From assembly GCA_021234155.1 (NCBI GenBank), contig JAJEKV010000061.1, forward strand, positions 4,719,153-4,783,152: a DNA stretch of 64,000 nt, written 5' to 3'. Under the pieces are notes generated by a model. The model was not told the DNA's origin. It saw only the letters and a list, made by a program, of their open reading frames with translations, and searched no databases. Positions 34,380 to 44,591 of the stretch are shown here, in pieces. Positions within the stretch are counted from its first letter, which is position 1. Every line of letters begins with the position of its first letter. This DNA comes from Isoetes taiwanensis (Eukaryota > Streptophyta > Lycopodiopsida > Isoetales > Isoetaceae). The position numbers and the translations under genes are program-made.

Positions 34380-36530
34380 AGGCCGGCCATAATCATCGAG
34401 AGGGGAGGGTTGGCCTCCCTTAAACATTTGGTGGAGGCGATTATCACCATGGATCTGATAATCTCCTCAATCTCAGCCGTGGACTTGATAATCACTCGGA
34501 AGCAATGGATTACCTTCGCTACCAAGATGCTGATTTAAGGGTGGAGATTGTTGCGATCAGATAATTGCATGACACCAGATGTTTAAGAGGTAGTATTAAA
34601 AGAAGTTACTCGGAGAAAAATATAGGGCCTTGTTTTTATTGCCATGAAATGGGATATTTAAAGGTAGATTGCCCAAAATTAAATAAGAAAATGAGTTGCT
34701 ATAATTGTGGTGGGTTGGATCATATCTCTATAAAGGACGTGGAAGGTGGCAAACTGAAAGGGGAAGAGGTAATTCATCCAGAGGAAGAGGAAGGAGGGGA
34801 GCAGCCAGAGTTAATATAACTCAAGAAGTCGTTGAACGAGACAACATTGCAGAAAAGAATCTAGATGATCAAGAGCTAGAACCATTTGTGCTATCTATAT
34901 AGAAAACTGATAGATGCACTTCTAATCGTGTAGTTGATGAATTTATATAGTTGATAGTGGAGCTGAACGATCAGTAGTTAATTCTACTGATTTTCTGCCT
35001 ATGTTTGTTTTAGTACACATTTGAGCCATGTACAGTTGGGGAATGGAGATTTGCAGACGATGATCGGAAAAGGGATGACTGCAACTGTTCAATCTGCAAG
35101 AAAATAGTGTGAACATTTCAGATGTTTTGTGTCTTCCACCTTTCTACAAAAATCTTATATTAGTAAGTCAATTGATTGACCTTGGATACGATTTAAATTT
35201 TGATAAAAAGAGTTGTAAGGTATATTTTGGTGATGAATTGAGATTTTTTGCAAAACATGTTGAAAATCTATCAATTTTTGAATAAAAGTATTCTCACTCT
35301 GTGCCTCAGTTTGGCATAACAGGCTTGCGCATATTCATATGAACAATGTTAAATATATGATTAAAAAAGGTCTTATTGACGGGCATGATGACACGGATTA
35401 AAAATTTGTTTGTCCTGGATGTATACTAGGCAAGTTAACTAGGTTGCCTTTTAACAGATCCAAAAAATGGGCAGAAAGGCCGTTGGACCTCTTTTATACA
35501 GTTTTATGCGGGCCATTGAATGCGCAAGGATGGACAGATAAAATATATTTTATATCTTTTATTGATGACTTTAGTAGAATGGGAACGTGTTATTTATTGC
35601 AGTCAAAGGATAGAGCTCTTGAAGCATTTAAGCTATATGTCAATGAGATGGAGAGACAAACTGGCAATAAGTTAAAATGCACTAGGTCTGATAGAGGTGG
35701 CAAACATCTCTCCAAAATGTTTAAACATTTTTGCTGTGAATGCGGAATCAAAAGGCAACTAACTTGCAGAAAATCAACACAACAAAATGATATTGTAGAA
35801 AGGAAAAATAGAACGGTATTAGATGCTGTAAGATCAATGATAAAGTTTGCAAGGCTACCTAACTATCTTTGGGAAGAAGCGGTTAAAATTGCGTATTTTA
35901 TACAAAAACAGATTACCATCAAGCAGTCTAAATGGGAATATTCTTGAAGAAGTTTGGTCAAATTCTAAATTGACTAGGCAATATGATTACTTTAAAGCTT
36001 ATGGCTATCTAACATATGTTCATGTTCCAGAGAAATTAAGACTTAAATTAGACGATAGAGCTCAAATTGGCTTCTTTCTGGGTTGCGACGAGGAATCTAA
36101 AGGGTACAGAGTGTTTATACCAGCCACAAAGAAAATAGTGGTCAGCAGAGATGTTATTTTCGACGAAAGTAAGTTCTACAAAGATAGATGCGTAATAGAT
36201 AATGCAAAGAAAAATGATATTGTAAATGATTCTAGTCGTAATGACTTTGATAAAACTGACGCAGTGGCTGACATTGATTCAGATGACGATTATGAAAATG
36301 ATCTTTATAAAATAGGTGAAACAAATAGCCGGTGATATCGATGGAACACAACCAGTGATACCAGAACCTACATTAGAGATAAGGTCACCAAAAAGGAAAA
36401 TTGAGGTAGAAAAACTTAAGGATATAGGTATAGATTATAACCTAAAAATGTTCGGCCGATACGGTGAGGGTTATCTGCCATAATCATCTCAAGAGGAGGG
36501 TTATTCTCCTCTTCCTTTTCCCAGTAAACA
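34380..36530 (+). pseudogene. Copia gag-protease-integrase remnant, plus strand
   Basis: 34565-34750: two gag zinc knuckles (CFYCHEMGYLKVDC and a second beginning CYNCGGLDH). About 34950: IVDSGAERSVVN, aspartic protease with intact DSG. 35300-35440: HHCC zinc finger remnant (CPGCILGKLTRLPF). 35444-35947: integrase with all three acidic residues visible (FISFIDDFSRMG, RSDRGGKHLS, NDIVERKNRT). 35950-36330: C-terminal integrase domain (LRLKLDDRAQIGFFLGC). The RT is missing; after 36450 it passes into a repeat shared with 23.8 kb and, inverted, with 34.4 kb, probably LTR ends. Several stops. Confidence 0.85.
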
Positions 36531-36679
36531 AAATCTCAGAGCTCCCAAAACTGCCTCCTTCCTCAATAACTATTTTTCCTTGCTCAAGCTTCGTTCTTAC
36601 TCACCTCTCAGCTTCATCACAATTTTTAGTTGTGGTTCTAATTACTGTAGACAACATATCATAATTTGAAAATGCACAA

Positions 36680-37221
36680 GCAATAGACAGAACCTGAAAG
36701 TCTTCACTCAATCTTGCTCCAGCTGCATCTAAATTGGCAAGAATATTATATAATTTTGCAAAAAACTCAATGATGCTTTCATTTTTAGCTTATTTCAGTT
36801 GTCTTAGTTCTTTATCTAGCACATCTAGCTGGCTGTGATGAAGACTTTCTTTCATATTTACTAATTAGATATGCCCACATTTGCTGAGGATTCATGCCTC
36901 TCGTTCTCAAAAGTATGCTAGAGCTCACTTTACATGCTATAATTCCCCTTGCCTCTCTAACTTTGTTATCAGCATAAACTCGCTGAGCTAGAACCTTCAA
37001 TCTTACTAGAACTTTCGGCTGATTTGCCATCACTTTCCGTAATCTTCATTTTTGACAACTTTTCAAGTATATCATTCAGATCCATTCCTTCCAGAGGCTG
37101 CACAATATCCATAGGCCATTCGGCATTCAAAACTTCTAGTATCTTCCAGACTTGAAAGCCGGAGCCGCCAGTGTATACTTCTATTGAGTTTAAGAGCGTA
37201 GCCCCAAATCTAGTTGCCATG
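36680..37221 (-). pseudogene. Copia gag (UBN2-type) remnant
   Basis: Starts at MATRFGATLLNSIEVYTGGS (37220), 11 bases after the primer binding site. The second frame (37033-36812) has VREARGIIACKVSSSILLRT and MNPQQMWAYLISKYE, like the UBN2 gag domain. A frameshift lies near 37000. It is followed at lower coordinates by repeat DNA; its own pol is not identified with certainty. Confidence 0.7.
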
Positions 37222-37231
37222 ATTTTTTATG

Positions 37232-37243
37232 GCTCTGATACCA
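37232..37243 (-). other. Primer binding site (initiator tRNA-Met)
   Basis: TGGTATCAGAGC on the minus strand, one base from the LTR end at 37245. Confidence 0.85.
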
Positions 37244-37244
37244 A

Positions 37245-37874
37245 TGAAGATTTCTGATTACAGTCAACTAGAATTCACAGATCAAAAATCTCCACAGCTA
37301 ACAAGAATAGTGAATACAACCAACTAGAAAACCTCCAACAAGAAAAATACTTTACCAGCGATTCGCTGCCTTGATAGAATCCCGACTAGAAAAGTCAGGG
37401 CATAGGTGATTCACCGCCGTCTGTCACAGAATCTGGCTAGAAAAGCCAAAGCGACAAAAGGATAAAGCTGAGAATTTCGTGTATTAGCAACTATCTCCAG
37501 TTGATCTTGAAGATCAGAGTACAAGTAATCACAAACACAGTCAGAGTGCAATCAGAACCGAGCTCAACTTTGCTGGCAAATCATACAGCAGATAATACAA
37601 GAGATTAATCAGCAAGAATTTCAATCAGCGGTTCCCAGATCTCAACTGGAAAATCTGTTACTGCAGGTCCAACCCATCCCGCTGCCAGATTGATCGATTT
37701 GATCAGATGGTGCCGCCATATACAAAAACTGGCCTTTTTCGCTGTATCTGCCTGTGACCCGACCTGGCCTATAAATATATCTTTTCACTGACATTATGCC
37801 ATACGTGTCGTCTTAACAAAAGAACATGAAAACCATACATCAAACTACTGAAAACTATAAACCACGATATGGCA
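37245..37874 (-). repeat. 5' LTR of a minus-strand Copia-like element
   Basis: About 630 bp from TGAAGATTTC to ATATGGCA, with the primer binding site and gag beside it. Related copies: 31001-31645, 26124-26442, 41704-42136. Confidence 0.75.
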
Positions 37875-38276
37875 TGATACAATTACAAGAACCCAGCTTG
37901 CCTTTGAACAGACAGATTTGGAGAAGTAGCAACTCTTTTGATAAACTGAATTAACCCATACATACCATTGGAAAGAGCCTTCCATTCTTGTTGATAGATG
38001 AGCTTTATCTCTATACGTAAACATTGTAGTTGGTTTTATAAATGAGCTCTTTTGTTATAGAATCAAGCATGCAATAGGAAAAACTGCATGAGGAAGAGCG
38101 AGCGGTTAGCATCCAATGACCATTCCTGTATTGTTGGTCATGGATCACACATTGCATAAAATCTATATGATGAACTATTATTGGTAAAATAGGAAATTTT
38201 AAATAATGGTTGATCGAATATCTTCCATATGCTATAGATTGAATTTCATTTGCAACAAGACATAATCTGCACCGTA
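37449..38276. repeat. Large direct repeat, copy 1
   Basis: Highly similar to 41704-42535: both start at GATAAAGCTGAGAATTTCG within the LTR and end at CTGCACCGTAT. Each extends some 400 bp beyond the LTR into unrelated flank, so the repeat is a duplication of a locus and not simply two LTRs. Confidence 0.85.
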
Positions 38277-38284
38277 TTTTGCAG

Positions 38285-41200
38285 ATGGGAACCAGTCTGT
38301 ACTCCTTTGATGCAGAAATCGAAATGCTCCAAGACATAATCAAGCTTGATGATGTAAATTTTAATGATGCAAATGAATTTGAGGTCCGAAGGAGATTGCA
38401 CAGTCAAATATGAGGCAGAGGATGGCATTCTGCCAATGGCGCAAAACAATACTGCCTATGAAGTTTTCAAGGAAGGAGAGCTTGTAGAAGAAGCCAAAGT
38501 AATCGATGGAAATGGGACCCCAAGACTTGAGACTGAACAGTATGCTGCTAGAGTCGAACTTGGAGAGGTTAGAGAAGCCACAGACAAAAATCAGGTGCAG
38601 ATGCTACATCTTCCAGAAGCTAGAGATGTTGCATATGATAAATTTACCAAAAATAGAAGATATATTGATTGATTCGGTGAGAAATCTCTGCTCACCACAG
38701 GTTACATATACTAAGAGGAGACACCGTTTCATGGTGTCTTTTATGATAAGCGTATTTCTTCTCAGGTGGTGCTCCAAGAAATTCGTAAGAAGCTATATAA
38801 TTGCTTTCAGATCTCCAATTGGTCTGATCGTATTAAAATTCCAATATGGAGTGATCATCTAAAAGTGGTTGATGCTTCAGGGACATTTCTTACTTCTGGA
38901 AGTACTTTGTCATATTTTGAGTGTATAATATGAAGTAAAACACGTTCTTCAAAAAAAAAATACAAATGACTCTTAACAATAAGAGGATCCCATTCTTGAC
39001 TGCATCTTGACCGCTCTTGACCAGCGCGCTATTTTGAATTGCCCATATTATCTTTACTCTCCATATTGCCCATCTTGACCGCTCTTGACCTTGAATTCTT
39101 CACAGGCAGCTTCAAAATAATCTGGAGCTAGCAATATTAGCTTTCTCTGGCAGCATAGATTGAAGCCTCTTCAATTCAGTACATTCACGAATATAATGAC
39201 CAGATTTCTGACAGAGAAAACACTTCCTGATTTTCTTCTTTTCGTCGTCACTCATAGCAGGGCCCCTATATTTCCAATTTGGTTTATCTTTACTTGTATT
39301 GGTGAAGAATACTTTTGCAGAAGAAGGACCGGAGTCTTCATCCTTTCTTTCATTCTTGATTGTTTCATCTTTTAATAAGGCAGTTACGACTTCATCAAAG
39401 GTAATTACATCTTTAGCTTCCAGCATGCTTACAGTATTGTCAAACGGCGATGGAGAAGGAATACTAGCAAGCAAGACTGAGGCGGCTTCACTATCTTCAA
39501 TCTTTACTCCAAAATTGTGCCAATTGACCCCATAACTCCTTAAGAGTACTTACATGGGCAGCAACAACGGTACTTGAATCCATGGTAAAACGAAAGAATT
39601 TCTTCCTAAGATAATGCTGGTTTGCATTGTTCTTGCCTTCATAAATGCCGACCAGTTTCGTCCATGCGTCCTGAGCAGTTGCTTCACCGCTGATGAGATG
39701 CATGAGCTCTTTGCTCAAACCAAGAGTGATTGTGGCAAGAGCCCGTGAATTCTTATTCTCCCACTTAAGCGCAGCATCATCGTCTTTGGGTTTAGCCTCT
39801 CATACTGTTACATTCCATAAATCCTTCGCGAATTAATCAGATCTTCATTATGGTTTTCCAACCATGGAACCCCTCTCCACCGAATTTCTCAACGGGCCGG
39901 TCGTACATGATACTCCACGGCAGCCATCTTTACAGGATACAATCTCTACAAATCTTCACCAAATCTTCAATCTTCACCAGAATACAAGGCTTTCATAAAC
40001 AACCTCCCACTTAATTCATGCCAAACAAAATTTTTAATCCCTTCATCTTCTAACTCTAACAGCGCAGAAGATGTACGTCGGCACCAGCAGCAAGCACGAA
40101 AAACAAAAAGGCAGTGTTGCTCTATAATTAGGTGGTGGCCCAAATTTGTCTTCAACGGCTCTTCAGCGGATTAGATCACCCGCTCTGATACCATGATAAA
40201 TTTACCAGAAATAGAAGATATGTTGATTGATTCAGTGAGAAATCTCTGCTCACCACAGGTTACATATACTAAGAGGAGACACCGTTTCATGGTGTCGATC
40301 CACTCCAAAGGTCATCGTGACCTTTTGGATGTAAGATCACCAGGAAGATATTCCATAACCTAACAGCATATGACCCACGAATTTTTGAGACATTTGAAAA
40401 TCTGGAAATTCAAGCATATGCCAATGCCATTGCTTATGAAGATTTAGGGCAAATCCTTGCCCAAGAAGATATAGAAATCTCTGACAATGTCGTTGTAAAT
40501 AAGCCCAAGAATCAGGCTACTAGCTCTGGCTCAGGAAAAATACCTTCTGAACAAGTGGCAGCAGAAGAAAATATCAAGGCTAATGGTACGGTGCAGAGAA
40601 TTGGGGCAGAAAATTCAGAAGAAGGGTCCATATTTACAAATTGGCCCAGCTTATAGGTGTACCCAAATTGGGTATTGAATTTCAGATGGCAGAAGGATGG
40701 AATGGAGATATTGCTGGGGCTTACCTTAAAGAACAGCTCATTGGAGATAGCAAGAAAGATACTGCTGCCCAACTAGATAGGAAAATTCGTGAAGCAGAAT
40801 GGATTTCCAAGAAGGGACGGAAAGCTCCAGAATTTAAGGGCATGAACACAGTTAAAATTACAGCAAGTACTCCTGATATTTCAGAAGCCGGCGCGCAAGG
40901 CAAAGATGCAAGAACAGGAGCTAGTTTCAAGCATCCAGATGAGGCAGATAAATTGAAGCAGTCTCACTTATGGTCAAAGAGAAGTAAGGCTAAAATCAAG
41001 AGAGAGCCCAAAACTCAGATTGCAGATCAAGACAAAGATGAAGAAACTAATTCCAAAGGTATTCATTTGAGTTCTATGGGCATAATCTTTAGCTGCTTAA
41101 GGGAGGGAATGATGGATATAAGCAGCCTAAAGAGCGCTACCAGAATAGAAATGCTTAAGAATGTGAAAGAAGAGATGACTCCTTTAGCATGTCGAAGAGA

Positions 41201-41486
41201 GAAAGCGGATCTTTGGGATCTGTGTTATGAATTTGCAGACGATCCAGATATGATGCAATCAATCATGGAAAGGAGTAATATGAATTTAATGTTCACGGAA
41301 GTTGTGAAATTCTTTGATACAACTCTGCAAGCTGAAACTGGAGAATTTGAAACGAGAAATTCATACATGAAGAGAAAATTTCCTGATACATATTCCAAGA
41401 ACAAGAACATTCAGAAGAATATTAGAAAATGCAGAAAACGCCAGAGATGGCTAACATATCAACCTGGACATGATGATTTTGGTTAG
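38285..41486 (+). pseudogene. Unrecognised ORF ahead of a PPT/LTR, split by a TR-GAG insertion
   Basis: Coding-like sequence begins at MGTSLYSFDAEIEMLQDIIK (38285), shifts frame near 38400, continues to about 38635, is interrupted by the element at 38636-40296, and resumes (LTAYDPRIFETFENLEIQAY) to a last frame of 281 codons at 40641-41486. The final part is Lys/Asp/Glu-rich and ends in a basic tail (KNIRKCRKRQRWLTYQ). I recognise no domain. It stops 14 bp before a polypurine tract and LTR start, so it may be the internal gene of a non-autonomous LTR element or an extra 3' ORF of a Copia element. A captured host gene is also possible. Confidence 0.45.
38636..40296 (-). mobile_element. TR-GAG-like short LTR retroelement
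   Basis: Direct repeats of about 103 bp (38636-38738 and 40194-40296; begin TGATAAATTTACCA) flank 1.46 kb. A primer binding site TGGTATCAGAGC lies at 40182-40193 on the minus strand, touching the right repeat. Inside on the minus strand is a Copia-type gag only: DAWTKLVGIYEGKNNANQ (39718-39497) and a zinc knuckle CFLCQKSGHYIREC with LKRLQSMLPE after it (39474-39112). No protease, integrase or RT. This fits terminal-repeat elements with a GAG domain. The exact LTR end is unclear: both copies share GGTGTC beyond a possible TG...CA end, and no TSD was found. Confidence 0.72.
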
Positions 41487-41511
41487 CTGAGGTGCTAGTC
41501 TTGAGGGAGGG

Positions 41512-41703
41512 TGTTAATATATGACAATCCTCCACCTCAGCAATATAGGCCACATCATCAAGGTGATGTGGCAGTCTACATAAAAGAGTCATGTCCATTC
41601 ATGTAGAGTCGTGTCTATTATACATATAACCTACGGTGGGAAGCTTGTTCCTATCCAGTTTTCTCTATTCAATAATATATCTGCATTGCAGTTATCTCTG
41701 CAA
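41512..41703 (+). repeat. Truncated 3' LTR with polypurine tract
   Basis: TTGAGGGAGGG (41501-41511) followed by TGTTAATATATGACAATCC is the usual PPT/LTR junction of plant Copia elements. The LTR contains a CAATAATATA motif and is cut at the direct-repeat junction at 41704. No second copy is present in the window. Confidence 0.65.
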
Positions 41704-42535
41704 TTTTCCTAAAGTTAAGAGATAAAGCTGAGAATTTCGTGTATCAGCAACTATCTCCAATTGATCGTGAAGATCATAGTACAAGTAATCACAAACACAG
41801 TCAGAGACTGCAATCAGAACTGAGCTTAACTTTGCTGGCGAATCATACAGCAGATAATACAAGAGATTAATCAGCAAGAACTTCAATCAGCGGTTCCCAG
41901 ATCTCAACTAGCAAATCTGCTACTACAGGTCCGACCCATCCCACTGCCAGATTGATCGATTTGATCAGATGGTGCCGCCATATACAAAAGCTGGCCTTTT
42001 TCGCTGTATCTGCCTGTGACCCGACCTAGCCTATAAATATATCTTTTCACCGACATTATGCCATACGTGTCGTCTTAACAAAAGAACATGAAAACCATAC
42101 ATCAAACCACTGAAAACTCTAAACCACGATATGGCATGATATAATTACAAGAACCCAGCTTGCCTTTGAACAGACAGATTTGGAGAAGTAGCAACTCTTT
42201 TGATAAACTGATCAACCCATACATAGCATTGGAAAGAGCCTTCCATTCTTGTTTAGATGAGTTTTATCTCCATACGTAAACATTGTAGTTGGTTTTATAA
42301 ATGAGCTCTTTTGTTATAGAATCAAGCATCCAATAGGAAAAACTGCATGAGGAAGAGCGGGCGGTTAGCCTCCAATGACCCTTCCTGTGCTGTTGGTCAT
42401 GGATCACATATTGCATAAAATCTATATGATGAACTATTATTGGTAAAACAGGAAATTTTAAATAATGGTTGATCGAACATCTTCCATATGCTACAGATTG
42501 AATTTCATTTGCAACAAGACATAATCTGCACCGTA
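41704..42535. repeat. Large direct repeat, copy 2
   Basis: Similar to 37449-38276. After 42535 the sequence continues into unrelated DNA (ACAATCAGGAG). The two copies are 4.26 kb apart. Confidence 0.85.
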
Positions 42536-44591
42536 TACAATCAGGAGAACTTACGAAGGCTTAATATTCCGTTAGCTACCATTTACCAAAATGTATACAT
42601 CTTTATATGGAACATGTTGAAGTTGCAGAAGTCGTAAATTGGCATATGCTTTATAAATGTGTCATAAGGAAGTGTTTAAGACCCATGCATTGCTTCTTTT
42701 GTCCTTAGAAAAATATTGTAATAACGTTCCTATTGCACTTTAAGAATTGTCTACAGTTGTCCATCGCATCCTTGAAACGGGATGTTTTCATTATTCGAGT
42801 AAAACATTGGACCTTACGAAGCCTAATGAATTCTAGACCAAAAAAACAAAAATAGACACATTCTACAAAGAAATAAGCTCGAAGTAAAAGAAGTCCTAAA
42901 TGTTCATAAATTAATGGCTGCCAACCATACCTATAATCATTCATTCAATATAGGGACATGCAGTGCTTAACATGCATTTTCATTTTCCTTCTTTTAACTT
43001 TTTATTTAATCACCCTTTCCCTTCTTTTTTTTGAGGGACGAAAAGAATTTATTAATCGAAAATAAACATTACAAATGTACATATCTCATCTAGTTGTGTA
43101 AGCGCAAAAATGTGCTACATGTAGAAAAAGTTGGTCTCAATGTTGTTGGACAAGCCATAAGGTCTTCGCTTTGTCAAAGGTTAGCAACCTTGGAACAAGT
43201 TCAAGTGCATTTGAAAGTTTCTTCGCTAATAAAGCATTCTCCTTTGTAGGCTTGAAATTTCACACCATATGGTTTTGACAAGTTAAAAAACCATAAATAG
43301 CAACTCTCTCCTATAGTATCCATTGGAGAAGAAGTTGAGAGAGGCTCTAAGTACCAGGCTCAGAGTCTGGACTACTATCCATGGATTCGAGAAGTGGTAG
43401 TAGTTCTGGACTCGACTGTATGTGTAAACACTCTTATCCTCTGAATACAATACAGACACTCTTGCCTTCAAAAAAAAAATAAAAAATAGCAACTTTAACC
43501 AAGTATATGGCCAATATTGTTGACTCCCCTAAGCTTGGTTCCAACTTTTCCACATTATAAGTTGTTGATAAATGTTAAGATCTTGTCTTGTTCTTCATCT
43601 CCCCTTAACTCTCTCGTCCTTCAATAAAATCCATCTCAATTTTGTCTCCTTACACCATAAAATTTAATTCACTTTTTCTATATCTCTCCTTCGCCCCAAG
43701 CCTAGTGCATGCTTTTGGTTATGGAAAAGCTCCGACGGCTAGGAGATGCATGTTTGAGCTTTAATTCCATGGCACTTGTCGCACAGATCCACTATATGTT
43801 GGTGCCATGCATGCATCTCTCCAATGATGCTATCATTGTGAGGTTTGGAGTTGTGTCTAAAGGACTGATCAAGAAACCTTCTTGGCGACTAGAAGTTTTA
43901 AATGCTCGAAGAAAGTTTCTTGGATGGCTATTTTACCTCTGTTTCTATAGAGTTTTTAATTGCGGCTTCAATATTTAGTTTTTTGCTCTGCCAAAACTAA
44001 AACTTTTCTATAAGGAAACAAAAATAAAAAACTTAGGGGTATGCCTTACTAACAAAGGAAGAGTCATACAAAGCCCGCACGTTTTAAGAAAAGTATTTTT
44101 GGTTTTTGGAGTGTTGTTTTTGTCAAATTTTTAGATCCTTAATCTAAAATGGAATATGCCAAAACATGCTAAAAGATGCCAAAACTCACCTCACAAGCGT
44201 GCTTTTAGAAAGGATTTCAACCCATAAAAAGGACAACCAGACGTTGAAACGAACAGGAAATGTAAACACAGTGGAAAATAAACAATAGCATTTATACATT
44301 ATTATTAATAGAATTTAAGAGGTTCTCCACTTTGTTCCCACGAGGTTACAATCATAAACTTTTTTCATTCGGAGCGTGGCCAGAATACAAAATATATAAA
44401 TTGATGTCTCTTGACTCCTGGAATTTCTATGAACCATCCCAGCTCTTTTTTAAACATCGTGGCCACAATACAGAATAATATATTAATTGGCATCTCTTGA
44501 CTTCTGCAATTTCTATGACTGCCCCAAGCCTTTTTTATGTTGTATTACAGAAACAACAAAATGAAAAACTTGCAGTACAAAATTCCAGAGT
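42536..44591. other. LINE 3' tail, SINE-like insertion and 3' flank of the MINDY gene
   Basis: Near 43022-43066 a T run followed by GAGGGACGAAAAGAATTTAT is the reversed 3' tail of a LINE related to the one ending at 11975. A short retro-insertion is listed separately at 43306-43483. A plus-strand frame at 43709-43978 has no recognisable domain. The 44270-44591 part probably holds the 3' UTR of the minus-strand MINDY gene. Confidence 0.4.
43306..43483 (+). mobile_element. Short poly(A) retro-insertion (SINE or truncated LINE)
   Basis: About 178 bp ending in CCTTCAAAAAAAAAATAAA and flanked by an 11-bp duplication AAATAGCAACT (43295-43305 and 43484-43494). No convincing pol III promoter (GGATTCGAG is a weak B box), so either a SINE or a 5'-truncated LINE. 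Confidence 0.7.
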
